In this document: piece after piece, positions 1-15,402 of the stretch
Layout of the letters: every line of letters starts with the position of its first letter
Position numbering within the stretch: the stretch's first letter is position 1
Assembly: GCA_038502055.1 (NCBI GenBank)
Contig: JAXRKN010000045.1
Span: forward strand, 2,378,501-2,442,500
Direction of reading: 5' to 3'
DNA from: Tanytarsus gracilentus
Lineage: Eukaryota; Arthropoda; Insecta; Diptera; Chironomidae
DNA length: 64,000 nucleotides
Position numbers and translations under genes: made by a program
Notes under the pieces: generated by a model
The model's database searches: none
What the model saw: only the letters and a program-made list of their open reading frames with translations
What the model was told of the DNA's origin: nothing

Positions 1-207
1 TTGACTGATAGCGAAAAAATTGAGCAGCTTGAATTTGCGAGGATTCTCATATTTATAAACTATAATATCTTTCGCTAGATTTTCAGCCGGTTTCACAGCA
101 ACTTCTGAAAAACCTCTCTTTAAACCCGATGAAACGATGTTCTTTGATTTGGCTACAGTTGACACTACACTTGGTAATCTAATCTTATCAATTAAAAGTC
201 GAATCAT
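1..207 (-). CDS. TMEM223-like mitochondrial membrane protein, N-terminal part (runs off the left edge)
   Basis: The minus strand is open from an ATG at 207-205 to the window edge, 69 codons. The first ~34 residues are basic and amphipathic (many K/R, no D/E after D7), like a mitochondrial targeting sequence. A segment starting DIIVYKYENPRKFKLLNFFA follows; its spacing and key residues (D, aromatic, R-x-F, F-A, Q) fit the conserved block just before the first membrane segment of TMEM223, an inner-membrane protein linked to complex IV assembly. The membrane segments lie outside the window, so the call rests on one short motif. It is divergent from the zinc-finger gene starting at 349. A TMEM186-type protein is the main alternative. 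Confidence 0.55.
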   Translation of the reverse strand, partial: MIRLLIDKIRLPSVVSTVAKSKNIVSSGLKRGFSEVAVKPAENLAKDIIVYKYENPRKFKLLNFFAISQ

Positions 208-348
208 TATGATTTTAATTGAATTTCAACTAATTTCAATTAATATTTTTTTTAAAATATTTTTTTCAATTCGTAAACAAAAGGGGGAAAATAAACGCAA
301 TAAAACGTAAACAAAAAAATTTAAATTTTTTCAACAAAGTAAATTAAA
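208..348. promoter_or_regulatory. Short divergent intergenic region
   Basis: Only 141 bp separate the two divergent start codons. The stretch is very AT-rich and has no clear TATA box, which is typical of a shared promoter of housekeeping genes. That it is a bidirectional promoter is inferred from arrangement only. Confidence 0.4.
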
Positions 349-1735
349 ATGGGTGAAATAATAAAATCAACAATACTACAGCCATTGACACTTAACGAAG
401 AATGTTCAACAAGCAGTAAGGAAGAGAAGGATGTAAAATTCAAGTGTCTAATCTGCGACTTCGAAGAAAATAATGAGAAAAAAATATTGCAGCACCTTTA
501 TTTTATTCATCGCATTGTAATTTCCGATTCAGACGAAGTAGCTGATCTTAAAGAGTATCTAGAATATTGGAAAGGTTATTTTAAAGGTAATACAAAGACA
601 ATTTGATGATCCAGTTGAATGCTAACCAAATTTAAATTTTTCAGATCAACATCCAGCTGAATATTGCACGACAATGCTATGGAAACAGAAACCTGATGGA
701 ACGCCAACTGAAGAGGATGAAACGTACTTTTTACTCAGTGACATTGTACCAAAAGATAAAGATATTCGTCTACGATTGAAAACTAAAATGATAGAAAAGG
801 CTTTAGCTCGACATCAGTTCGAAAGAGGTGACATTAATTTCAAGCGTGGCTGTCTGTATTGCAGACATGATGTTGAGCCCACAACTCGATATGGATTTGT
901 TGAACATCTATATGGCAAACATTTCCTTCAACTAGGCAAACCTGAAAATCTCGTCTTCATAGATGAGCTCATTGACCTTCTTGAGCAAAAGCTCACAAAT
1001 CTCATTTGCTTTTACTGCGAGAAAATTTTCAAGGATAGAGCAACGCTCAAAGAGCACATGAGGAAAAAGGGTCATAAGAAAATAAATCCGGAAAGTAAAG
1101 CTTACGATAGATTTTACATGGTAAACTACAAAATAAAAGAAGAAAGCAAAATGATGCATGAAAGGAAATACTTTAATCCTAGGCAGGAACTCAAATGTGA
1201 CAAACGAGAAAGAAATGAAAATAGGGACGAGGAAATGTTTGAGAATGATGACTCAGAGTGGTCAGAATGGAGTGAAAATGGTAAAGAATTGCCAATCACT
1301 TGCCTTTTTTGCTCTCATAAGGATGGAATTTTTAACGCGATACTTAGTCACATGGCTGAAAGTCACAATTTTGATTTCGAAAATTTAACGGAAAATGTTA
1401 ATTTCTATCAAAGAGTTAAAATTGTGAATTTTATCAGGAGAAAAATGCATTTAAAGCAGTGCTTATGTTGCGATGATAGTTTTGAGAAAGTTGATGATCT
1501 TCTTAATCACTTATCGATGCAAAATCACCTCATCTGCAATGAAAAGCTTTATGACAAACCAGAATTTTTCTTTCCCACCTTTGAGGACGATTCTTTTCTA
1601 TGTCACCTCGACAACTTTAATGAAGTCGAAGATTCAATGTCCGAAGAATCATTTCCAGTTATTTCCGAAGATCGAATTTTGACAGTCAATGCAGATGCTG
1701 AAATGTTGTCGAGAGAAAAGTTTATGGATATTTAA
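349..1735 (+). CDS. ZNF277: ZNF277-family C2H2 zinc-finger protein (two exons)
   Basis: Exons 349-586 and 645-1735 join across a 58-bp GT-AG intron (phase 1, forming GAT) and give about 442 residues. Five C2H2 fingers are visible: CLICDF...HLYFIH, CLYCRH...HLYGKH, CFYCEKIF...HMRKKGH, CLFCSH...HMAESH and CLCCDDSF...HLSMQNH. The stretch HMRKKGHKKINPESKAYDRF is a hallmark of ZNF277, a conserved animal protein known to interact with the ribosomal protein uS5 in a nuclear/nucleolar complex. An acidic Ser-rich segment precedes the fourth finger. The ATG at 349 is the first in frame, with AAA just upstream. The length matches the family. One copy, intact. Confidence 0.9.
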
Positions 1736-1753
1736 AAAAAATTATGAGATTTA

Positions 1754-1759
1754 AATAAA
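1754..1759 (+). terminator. Poly(A) signal of the ZNF277 gene
   Basis: AATAAA lies 19 nt past the stop codon, the only such hexamer close behind the gene. Confidence 0.55.
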
Positions 1760-1883
1760 ATGTTGGATTTTAAAATTTAGTTGAACTGAAATATTTGTTA
1801 GTTTTTGGTAACACATTCACTTCTTTTGACCCTCTTTTTAGTGTAACCCACACTAGTGTGGTACGCTTTATGCTCGCATTTCC

Positions 1884-1911
1884 GTCGTCTGTCGTCTGTC
1901 GTCTGTCGTCT
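1884..1911. repeat. 7-bp tandem repeat (GTCGTCT)4
   Basis: Four exact copies of GTCGTCT, followed by degenerate GTCCGTCTG. It lies inside the candidate element. Confidence 0.9.
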
Positions 1912-2161
1912 GTCCGTCTGTTCCATCGAGATCTCAGCCCCTAGCCAGCTAGAGACTTCGGGTTTTCGCAAATGGTAGCTCTGTGGTTCTAGTTTAGCCC
2001 ATTTTAGGAATTTTTGGGTCATGACCATAGGTCGTGCCACGGCAGCCATAATGTCCATTTTTCATACAAAATTGCACTTATATGGCTTCATGGGTATGGT
2101 TGAACTCGGGATTGGACCAGGAATTGGTTGCTAGTGGAAATGGTGGAAAGTGGAAAATAAT

Positions 2162-2399
2162 GGAAAATGGAACATGATGGAAAATGGAACATAATGGAAA
2201 ATGGAACATGGTGGAAAATGGAACATGATGGAAAATGGAACATAATGGAAAATGGAACATGATGGAAAATGGAACATGGTGGAAAATGGAACATGATGGA
2301 AAATGGAACATGATGGAAAATCGAACATGATGGAAAATAGAACATAATGGAAAATGGAACATGATGGAAAATGGAACATAATGGAAAATGGAACATGGT
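2162..2399. repeat. 17-bp minisatellite, 14 units
   Basis: Fourteen consecutive units of GGAAAATGGAACATGAT, differing almost only at the last three bases (GAT, AAT or GGT) plus two single changes in units 10 and 11. Degenerate copies with indels continue to about 2516. Because 17 is not a multiple of 3 and the unit lacks stops on the minus strand, all three minus frames stay open across it. These are not genes. Confidence 0.97.
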
Positions 2400-2614
2400 G
2401 GAAAATGAACATATGAAAAGAAGGAAATGGAACATAATGGAAAATGGAACATGATGGATGGAATGATGGAATGGAATGATGGAAATGGAATGATGGAAAA
2501 TGGCATATGGAATACTCTCTAAAATGTCTCTAAGGCTTCCCCCTTCCCCAGGTTTCCCCTAAAAGGCTTCCCCAAAATGACTTTCAATACTGATCTGTTA
2601 CAAGTGGGTTACAC

Positions 2615-3567
2615 GGCAACACCCACGTGTGGGTTTTGAAACATTTTTTTATGTAAATCACACGAACACAAATAAGTTGAATTTTCACGTGCTTTTCTTA
2701 GCGCGGGAAAAAATTTCAATCTGCGCATGTTTGCGAGAACGGAAAAACTCTCCAAGTTGGAGAAAATTCTTATCATCCTGTCTCTCGTTTCTGTGTACAC
2801 ACTTCATGACTCATAGTCACATCTCAACATTTTTGAGTTGTTGTAAAAATTTATCTCGTGGAAATTTGTTAAAAAAATTAGTTTAAAGAGAAGATATAGA
2901 ATAGAATTCAGATAAAAAGTGCTCAACGTGATGACTCGCGTTGCTAATTACATTATATGTCAATAAATGATGTGGAAATGTGACATATTTAAAGAATTTC
3001 ACCCATGATAAAACCATAAGTGAGCATAAATCTAGAATTATTAATAAAATATCGATAAATTCTATACGGTGTATTGGTGAATACGTTAGGGTGGGCACGC
3101 ATTGAAGGGGAAGAAAAATAATTCTATTAAAATATTCAACATACTTTTAATCATAGCCTATCGCTTGCAATGCAATGTTCATGCTTTTTCGTGATTTTTT
3201 TTTCAAGGGGTGAAAAATAAATTGAAAATTTTTGTTAAAATAAAGAATGACAATTTTAAAGTGTTAAATACTTAATAAATACCAAATAAAAATGCATTTT
3301 TATCTAAATTTCAATACTTTTTTAATTTCAAATTTTCCTCCCCTTTCAATTTACATAAAATTTTCCCTCTCTTTTGGCATTTCATGTTTTCCTCATTGTC
3401 ATTATCACGAAATGATGTCTTTTCAATGTAAAACGAGCATAAAATACACACGACAACCTTTCCCTACGTTTCTCGCACATTTTTACGTTTTCTTATGTTA
3501 TAAATGAAAAACACACGAAAGGAGATGAAATGAACGCGAACAAAAATACGCTCGCTAATCAACAGTT
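2615..3567. other. Intergenic region upstream of shot
   Basis: No supported coding sequence is seen on either strand. It is AT-rich and holds several poly-T runs and a CACGTG core at 2624-2629. Distal regulatory DNA for the first shot promoter may lie here, by position only. Confidence 0.4.
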
Positions 3568-3601
3568 TCAGTCTGAAAGAAGCCGGCCGTCTGTTGAGTT
3601 C
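3568..3601 (+). promoter_or_regulatory. Inr + DPE core promoter of the distal shot transcript
   Basis: TCAGTC at 3568-3573 fits the arthropod initiator TCAKTY with A+1 at 3570. AGTTC at 3597-3601 falls exactly at +28 to +32 and fits the downstream promoter element RGWYV. The first coding ATG (3753) would follow a 183-nt leader. No good TATA box lies at -30. Confidence 0.5.
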
Positions 3602-3752
3602 GCATTCAAGCATTTGAATTTAATTTTATTTTCTCTTTACACTTGATTTAAGACAGTGAAAAAATTTGCAGAAAATAAGAAGAAAAAAATTGAGGAAAAA
3701 TATGGTGAAAAGCAATCATTGAGTGCATTAAGTGACAAGTTTTAAATAAAAA

Positions 3753-3891
3753 ATGGATAGAAAACATTATGCTGGTGGATTTAATCGAGTATTTCGGAAT
3801 TCGAGAGGATTAAAAGAGAAGCCGTGGCAGCATGACGAGTTGAATTTTTTACAATTGGATTTTGTTGACAGACATGTCGTAAAAATTGCAG
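3753..3891 (+). CDS. shot: shot alternative first coding exon, distal promoter
   Basis: An ATG opens 46 codons plus one base before a strong donor (G|GTAAGC). The peptide starts MDRKHYAGGFNRVF and ends DRHVVKIA. Splicing to the CH1 exon at 16302 forms GAT, giving [16 protein letters not shown], which closely resembles the pre-CH1 sequence of vertebrate MACF1 (VVRVADERD...QKKTF). That continuity and the matching phase make it a true N-terminal exon. It makes a two-CH isoform with its own N-terminus. Confidence 0.8.
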
Positions 3892-5628
3892 GTAAGCATG
3901 TTCACGCCAGTTAATTTACGATAATTACTTAAAAATCCAGGGAGTGGAAAATTTTACAAATTTAAAATAAGAAAATAAAAATAGCTTGCGAAGAAAAAAT
4001 TTGTCACCCTTGAAAGTTTGCCTAAAAACCTACTAATGGGATTAGAGCATTTGCACTTCAAATAGATTAGAATGCATTCGATCGTAAAAATAGTTTGAAA
4101 GAATTTAAAGAAGAAGACTTTCTCACGATTTGCTCTCGTGAGTAAAATTGAACGCTGTTTTTGTAACAAAATAAAATTAAAATGTTAAAGACCGCGTTCG
4201 ATGATCCAGTTTCTCAATCAATTTGCATCTTACGCTCGTCGGCCTTGAAAATATTTTTAATGTAATTAAACATGCTGTGACGATGTTCTTAAATAAATAT
4301 GGCTATTGCATAACGTTGAATAAGGTTATAAACTTTCATGTCCACTGGCATAATTTTTCATAGTCAAAAAAGTAAACGAGGATGTTGATGAGTGTCAAAG
4401 GCGTTTATTGTCTTCATTGAGAGAATGGAACTTTTTTTTATATGTCATTCATGATTATGATAAACAACGCGTGCGACTCCCGCTCTTTTGGTACTCATAA
4501 AGAAAATTATTGTCTAGATGAATTATGTGGTCAGAATTAATTTTTATAGCCACAAGGGAAGAATACTTGAATTTTTGAGTGTGAGATATTTTTTACTAAG
4601 ACACGATGACAAGTGATTTAAACGAACTCTCTGATGCCACTTCTCATTTTAAATTCAAGTGGTAATTAGCCATTCTTGATTTTGTTGTAAAACTAAAGAA
4701 ATAAAGTATGAGTCATTGATTAAATAAATAAATTTGCAACTAAAAATCATTGGCTATTAAACAAATTAAATTTGAGCAAAATTTGAAAAGTTCCATGAGC
4801 TTGCAGCAAAAGAATTTTATTTTTCTAAACCACTTTAAAATGAGTCATTGGGTCATCACCACCCTCTCTCATCAATCATATAAATTTGTGGGAGACAAAA
4901 CTTTAAAAATATTCTAATAAGTCTGAACCTTCAAGTCAATTGAGTTGATGAAATTTATCAATTTTTTTTTCTTCAAGCTATCTCATCTTTGCTCTAGTTA
5001 TAAATTGAAATTAAAATGAGGAAGATTTTTCAAGGTCGCATTCATACATTTTATCTCAAATAATTAATGAAGACACAAAACGCTATGCGATAGAAAAAGT
5101 CATGTCAACATGCGAGATTTTTGCCTTTGCACTTTTGATTATTAAAACACTTGAACTTGATCGCAACAGCAAGCATGAGAGCGTTATAATTAAATTAAAT
5201 TATCAAAGCCGGTGAATAAATTAATTGAGATAACTTTGAGAATTTCATTAAAAATTCAAATTTGAATAATAAATGTATATAGGGAGCAATTAGCACGATT
5301 TACAAGCAGATAATGAAGAATTTTTGGTGTCAACCCACGTTACTCACTAAATTCTTCTTTTCACTTAAAATTCCATTAATCAAGTTAAAAATTGATGTTG
5401 ATTATTATCAACTCGGAATAATTTTGCATACAATCAGCTTTCAATCTCAGATTGTGAATACAAAAGAACCCACTCACGGTCAATGTCAAGCATGTGTGAG
5501 AATTAAGTCAATGTGAATGTAATTTAATAAACATTTTCAAATTTTGATTAACGAAGTCAAGAAAGTTTCTTCACCCTGCAAAAGACAAAGTCCCTTAAGA
5601 AACATTTTACACACATTCTTTACTGCAT
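3892..5628 (+). other. First shot intron, part before the nested TMC gene
   Basis: No coding region is supported here on either strand. The short open frames of 60-90 codons have no recognisable sequence and no flanking splice logic. Composition is AT-rich with many A/T runs. Confidence 0.5.
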
Positions 5629-5634
5629 TTTATT
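5629..5634 (-). terminator. Possible poly(A) signal of the TMC gene
   Basis: TTTATT on the plus strand reads AATAAA on the minus strand, about 260 nt past the TMC stop codon at 5892-5894. Confidence 0.35.
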
Positions 5635-5891
5635 TTATATTTTTCCATTATCGACATCGACTAACAACAACATTTATATCAATTGAGATTCCAACTATAT
5701 TTCCATTATCAATTAACAAAATGCATAAAATTCAATTAAAATATTTTCATGCTATAAGGAATGCCATTGTTGGAGATGAAAGGAATGAAAACTTTAATTT
5801 AAATTTTGTCATGTGCTAAAGTTACAAAAAGTTCAACTTTTTTCAATTATTTTATAAAAACTCTCATCCCTTGGCATTGAATCTTATTTTT

Positions 5892-9623
<3,732 letters not shown>

Positions 9624-10267
9624 TTTTAGTAAATATTTTTTTATTGCACTTTTTGCATCACAACTTGAGATTGACACAACTAGAAACTTGACACTTAATC
9701 AAACACCACTGACGTACTACATACTAAGTTCTCGCGGAAGGATCTACACTCGACAAAGGATGGAGAAACAATGACTCGTCGAAGTGACTCTATTAGTGAG
9801 GGAACTTCGCTCTGCCTACACACATACACACGCTCTCCGCTCCGAAAGGATTGTTGCACATAATAATAGAGGGAAAATTGTTGTTATACAACACTTTCGA
9901 GTTTTCTCTCCGCACCGCGAAAAGACCAACACCCAGATATTTTCCAGTTTTTTTGTCAGAGGAGTCAATAGAGTGAACATCCTCGATAACCCATTAAGTA
10001 ATTCTCACTCCTCGCAGCCCTGCAAAGAGAACTTTTTACAAAATGCTCAACGATATCTACATTGATTCATATTGTTGTCTGTATATATGGCGAGTCGGTA
10101 CGAAAAAAATATTATATTGTGTCTTTAAACACACCCTGATTCACCACTCTCAACCCCCGCGCTCACCATCATCATCGCTAAATAATATTTAATGGCATTC
10201 CTTTGAAAACGACGATGGTTCCGCGCCTTTCGCCAGCTTTCCACGAGGTCGAGCTCACTCCAGTTCG
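9624..10267 (-). other. TMC upstream region, probable 5' UTR
   Basis: Sequence between the TMC start codon and an upstream minus-strand TATA-like box. No coding exon is supported. It may hold a leader with or without an intron; the transcription start cannot be fixed. Confidence 0.3.
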
Positions 10268-10273
10268 TTTATA
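10268..10273 (-). promoter_or_regulatory. TATA-like box, minus strand, possible TMC promoter
   Basis: TTTATA on the plus strand reads TATAAA toward the TMC gene about 645 bp away. The surrounding DNA is less AT-rich than the intron average. Weak evidence, by motif and position only. Confidence 0.2.
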
Positions 10274-11866
10274 ATGAAGGGGTAGGAAAATTTACCCCTT
10301 AAAGTTATGCAAATAATTTAATTTTTAAATTTTTAAAATTTAAAATTCTAGTTTTTAAATTAAATTAATTTTTTACCGACCCCTTAATTTCACTTTTAAT
10401 CATATGTCGAAAGGAACTGTAGGAAAAAGAAAATTGTTCGAGTTTTACGAATGTGTTGTGATGTGAGCGAATGGTTGTGGAGCGAGAGAAAAGGGATTTT
10501 TCTAATTACTCGGTCAGTCATCATCAGCGAGCCTTCCGTGAAGATTTGTGTGTGAGAAAATGGAAAAATTCGTTATGAAAATTTTTTATGGCATTTTGTC
10601 ATGAAAAGAAGAAATCTTTTTTTGTGAAGTCATCATCACAATTCGAATTTCATAATTCCTTCGGTGGTGTGGTCGTGAGTAAAAAAATTAATTAATGCGA
10701 GCCATTCATGAATGACTTGATTCATTTGAATTGTGTTGATTTCATGTGCGACACCTTGCTGTCCCCAACTCGTGATGTTTACTAACCGCACACACACACA
10801 CGCATGTATGACAGTCAATCAAAAAAAGTTTATTGATCTTTAAATAAAGCAGCAACAGCAGATTTAAAGTGAGTAAAAAGCAACGGAATGGGGTGCACTT
10901 AAATGCACACGAAATATTATTTGCAAAGTGCTAATAAATTTAACATTACTGTTTGCGATTGTGAAATAAACATAAAAATCTCCATATGTCGCCAAACCAA
11001 TTTAATTTTTATTTCGCCTCAGAATTTTCAAAATTGCAAAAAATCTCGAATTTCAGGTTTGAAAAGTTTTTATGAGGTAAAAGTAAACTTTATGAGTAAA
11101 CTGATCTGCATTTTATTGATTAAAAGTTATCTACATAAATTTTTCAGTGTCATTTAGACTCAAATATCGAATTTTCAAGTTTCTTAATCATAATAAATGA
11201 CTTCAATTTTACAAATGAGTCCAAATGACCGACTTACATAAATGAGCAAGTTTTAATTAATTTAAGTGACTTGCGGATGATATCACATTTTTTTGAGTGA
11301 AATTCTCGTTTAAAATCCTTTCGATTTGAAAGCTTTTTGCATTCAGTTTTCTCTGGTGCGGGTCGATTTTCGGTGTCCCGTTTTTTTAATTCATTTTTCT
11401 TCTTTTTGAATTTTTTTGAACCTAAAATTTTTTAACTAGTAAATTTAATTAAAATTATAGAATACATTTAAAAACTTATTTAAATAAATTAATGGCTAAC
11501 AAATTTTAATTGACTTAATTTTTTTTTTATTTTTTAGATAAATAATCAAAAAATTTCATACCAAAAAACTAAAAATTTAAATGAGTGAAACATTTTTATT
11601 TTTTAAAAGATTTGTTAGCAAAATTAAGATGTTAGTTTATTTTAACTTTAAAAACTGTAAAAATCTTAAAAATTATAGAGATTTTTGATAATTGAAGTTT
11701 GTTCATCAATTAATAAGAAAGAAAAATTCTCAAATAACAAGAAAACCTAACTTTTTTAGTGTTAACTTTATAATTTATATGGAAAGCAAAAAAAGTATCT
11801 AAAAATTGGTCCATCATTTCAAATGGCCGAAAAGTTTTTTCTTTAGAAATGTTGGTCAAAAGTCGT

Positions 11867-11940
11867 CACCGGTGTACCGGTGATCACCGGTGACGGCATT
11901 TTATTCACCGGTGATCACCGAAATCGCATTCACCGGTGAA
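11867..11940. repeat. Cluster of ACCGGT-centred palindromes
   Basis: Four ACCGGT cores lie within 74 bp. They include a perfect 16-bp palindrome ACCGGTGATCACCGGT (11876-11891) and TTCACCGGTGAA (11929-11940). Spacers are TGATC-like. It could be the terminus of a small transposon, a methylation-prone CpG cluster or a binding-site array. Confidence 0.85.
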
Positions 11941-13881
11941 TTAAGGATCCCTACGTGAATCGCTGTGGACTTCAATTAACCTAATTTTAAGGTGATAATG
12001 GGTATTCCAGGAAAAAATGTTTAAAGGTTAAAAAAATTGCCAAAAATATTTTTTCATTGAAGTCAAAATCCCAAAAAAATAACTTTATCAATTTGTTTAA
12101 CCCCAATTCAAGTTTCTCTAGACAAAAAGTCTCATAACAAATTTTCTTATCTTGCTCACATGTTGTAACAACACTTTTTACCTACTTTTGTTCTTCCTGA
12201 AAAAGACACGTTTGGTTACATTTCTTTGCGACCGCAAGTTCTTTGACCTCCATATGAGGTTTGGAACGCGATAGTTGTCAATTATTATCCATAAAATCGT
12301 ACATCATTCGCATTCAAAATAGCTCTCTTTAATTGTTTGCTTTATTTATCAATTAGCTCATTCCTTTTTTGTCGCATACTGACTGAGATAGTGCGGGGAA
12401 AAAACAAAGTCTCTCTCTCTCGCATTGCACTTGGTGTTAATCATTTTCAATCCATCTATGGTAGTCTAAAAACACTGGGGAGTGAGTAAGCGCACATAAT
12501 ACACTCTCCGCTGTGCAGAAATCCATAAAGTTGTTTTATTTATCTTTTCTCAAGTTTAAACATTGTTTTTGCATTTTTGTGTCGGTGCAATTTTTCTCAA
12601 TGTGATTCAATTTAGCCAGCAGCTAAATGGCATTTAAGATTAAGTTGCTCAAATGTTGACTCAGGTACAAAAAGCTGCAATTTGTGACTAAATTTCTCGA
12701 TTCACGTTAAAATTCAATTTGCTGTCACTATTACGCATTCCAACAGCTACTGATTCATTTCCATGGAAAATATTGATAAAATTAAAAAAAAATTCCTATG
12801 TAAAATGAAACTTATAAATTTTTAGAGAAACAAAATTAATAAAAAACTTGATTATAATTTCTCTCACTCAATTTTCGGGAATGAAAAATTTTAAAAGACT
12901 TGTTAATTATAAACTGAGAGCGATATTGATAAGCGATAATTTTATTTCCTCGCATACAAACACATTCAATTAAAACCCCGCGAGATTTTTATCTTTCCCT
13001 CTCTCACTTCTTACATTCGAATGCTCATCATTAGCATTATTTATACACACTCACCGACTCCCGCATGGGTTCTTGTGGAAGCTCTTCTCACTTATCGATT
13101 CCGTCATTGATTGTTTATCAAGTAAATGTGATTGTAGTGAGTGTACGTACATGACTATCGTTGCTCTCGTGTTGCTCACACAACTTGAAAAGTAAAAAGC
13201 TTTAAAGCAAACTTTAACAAATGATTTTCAGTTTCATTCCGACTGTTGTGAGCACCGCGTACATAATTTTTCAACTTCTTTTTTTTACAATTCTTCCTTC
13301 TCGGTTAATTAAACGTTTACATATTCGTTCGAGTGCGAGGTTTCGACTGTGATGTCTTTTTAAAAAATCATCAATTTAAATTACGATGATCGTCATTAGA
13401 TTGAGTGATGATAATAATTTTTGAAGAGGTGCAACGTCGTTAATTATGAAGGATTACAGTCATTAGCAATTACATAGAGTTCAAGTGTGTGTCATTGTAA
13501 AAAGTTTTGTGGAGTATTACCATAAATTCCGGTACAATGTTCTCCTTTTTCCCAACTTCCTTATCAAATTAGTCATCTATCTAAAATAAAGCCTTACGAC
13601 TGCTTACGATTGGCGCATATCAAGTCGCGTAATGATAAAGTTAACTAATGTCCGATTCATAATTGTATTGGTGCTCATGTGCGCTACCGAATTTTTTCTT
13701 ACCCTCGGAATAATTTTAAAAATCGAAAAAAAATTATCAAGTGCCATTGTGATGCAAAGTTTGATGACATAAAAATAATTAATTTGCAAAGGATGGAAGT
13801 TTTAAAAGACGTTTCTAAAAATTACAAAATTTTGTTTCCATTCCTCGAAACTTATCCTGTCTAATTTAATAAAAGAGTTTA

Positions 13882-13998
13882 ACCGATAAGACACGACTAA
13901 AATTCGGTTAAAACGGCACACTGAAAGAAGATAAAGAATTGGTTAATATGTTTTCAAATATTCGCAAGTGAATTAGATCAAAGAGGTGTCTTATCGGT
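13882..13998. repeat. 13-bp inverted repeat containing GATAA
   Basis: ACCGATAAGACAC (13882-13894) is matched by its exact reverse complement at 13986-13998, with a 91-bp spacer. Each arm contains a GATA-factor type core. Confidence 0.8.
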
Positions 13999-15402
13999 AA
14001 AGTAGATAAAAAATCATTTAAGCGGTGCTTGCTAAATTTTAAAGAAGCCACCGAAAAAAAAATGATGAGATCACGAAATGATTTAGCAAGGTGTTAAAGT
14101 GGTGTCGAGCAAAAATTTTCTGCTATCTTTGGGACATGAAATAATAAATATATTGTTAATAATTCTATTCAATGCAATCTCAAATGCAAGCGATGGAAAC
14201 TTTTGATTTTTTAATGAACTCACCAATTGTGTCTACATTGTTTTTGTCATCGTCGATCTTTCGACTCACAGTAGTTTTTGTTTATTTCCGCACATAATCC
14301 AACCGGTTCACATCTCCCTCGAAAAAAAACAGCTTCTTTATGATGTCAATGGCATGAATTAATTCAACTTTAATGGATATTAATATCTCATTGAATGTTG
14401 AGTGAATTAAAAATAATCAGTGATTTGTGTGTGTGTCTCATTGACTTGAGTTATTTTATGGTCATATCAAAGTTTAAATAAAGCAGGGCGTAAGAAACAG
14501 ACAGAGAGAGAAAATGAATGATAAACAATGTCACATGTTTGGCTCAAAATAAGAGAGGAAAAAAATCAAGTTCGGTTAGAACTGTAAATCGAGAATTGCA
14601 AGCACCAGACGAACGCATTGAACTAGATTTTTAATTCCTACGCTTAAATTTTATTTTATTAATTGCAAAACTTCATTATTTGCATAAATTTATGACGTTG
14701 CCTTAAAAAATATGCAAAACTATGTTGTAAGTGTGTGTTTGATAAATCGTGGGAGAAAATGTAATAATTTTAGTTGAACAATTGAAGGCAATTAAGAATT
14801 CCCATCATCATCATCACGAAAAACTTTACATTTAATGAGGGGCAATAAAAAAAATAATTCAATTTAAATTTCTTTTGTTAATCATTCGCGAATTTTGCTA
14901 AAGATAGACTTGAACTTCCGAGAATCGTGAAAATTTTAGTTCACATTTTTTTTACATGTCAATTTAAAATAGTCTTAATTAACATGTCACCGACTTTAAT
15001 GTCTTCATAATCGATTATTCACACTATTTGCTGATTTATTTTTCTAATGAAGAGAAAATTCTTTGTAACAAATTCAATTAAACGAAATTATCATTTTTGA
15101 TGGTTGATTGGCAGAGAAAATTTTGTTGACATAATAAATCATTTCAGCGCTTAAGTCTTGATGTTTTTAATTTTATATATGAGAGAAATTTTGTTTATTC
15201 ACTTATCACTAAAGTGCTTGTGCAAGCACAATTGTGTTTGTGACTAATTGAGTTCTTATTTCTCCGAAAAAAAAGGCAAATCATTTTGATAAAAAAAAAT
15301 TTGAGTAGAATCAGTGCAATAGACTTAACAATGATTGATGATAACGAAGCATGTTTGCGATAGTTTTTGTCAACACTTTTATCATAAATATACGCACTAT
15401 TT

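Larger units (their letters stand above)
1841..2614. mobile_element. Candidate non-autonomous element with 11-bp terminal inverted repeats
   Basis: GTGTAACCCAC (1841-1851) is matched exactly by its reverse complement at 2604-2614. Just inside the left end lies a perfect 14-bp palindrome, CCACACTAGTGTGG (1849-1862). The interior is non-coding: four copies of a 7-bp repeat, a unique stretch, and a 17-bp minisatellite. MITE-like elements often have this form. No convincing target-site duplication is seen, so the boundaries could be coincidental, and another inverted pair (CCCACGTGTGGG near 2622-2633) lies just outside. Confidence 0.4.
10274..15402 (+). other. Remainder of shot intron 1
   Basis: About 5.1 kb without a supported exon on either strand. 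It holds a (CA)n microsatellite at 10789-10801, a (TC)n run at 12410-12421, a cluster of ACCGGT palindromes at 11867-11940 and a 13-bp inverted repeat at 13882/13986. Enhancers for the internal promoters are plausible but not visible as such. Confidence 0.4.

Noticed and set aside
1798..2058. 86-codon minus-strand open frame
   Set aside because: It lies over the 7-bp repeat and the inverted-repeat end, encodes repetitive D-R-R-Q-T and has no family signal.
2162..2399. CRISPR-like regular repeats
   Set aside because: Units are contiguous without spacers and the genome is an insect nucleus.
2078..2506. Three overlapping minus-strand open frames of 93-142 codons
   Set aside because: They are the same 17-bp minisatellite read in three frames; no start context, no family and low complexity.
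5313..5819. Two plus-strand open frames (67 and 91 codons) in shot intron 1
   Set aside because: Composition is that of AT-rich non-coding DNA, with no splice signals in matching phase and no recognisable domain.
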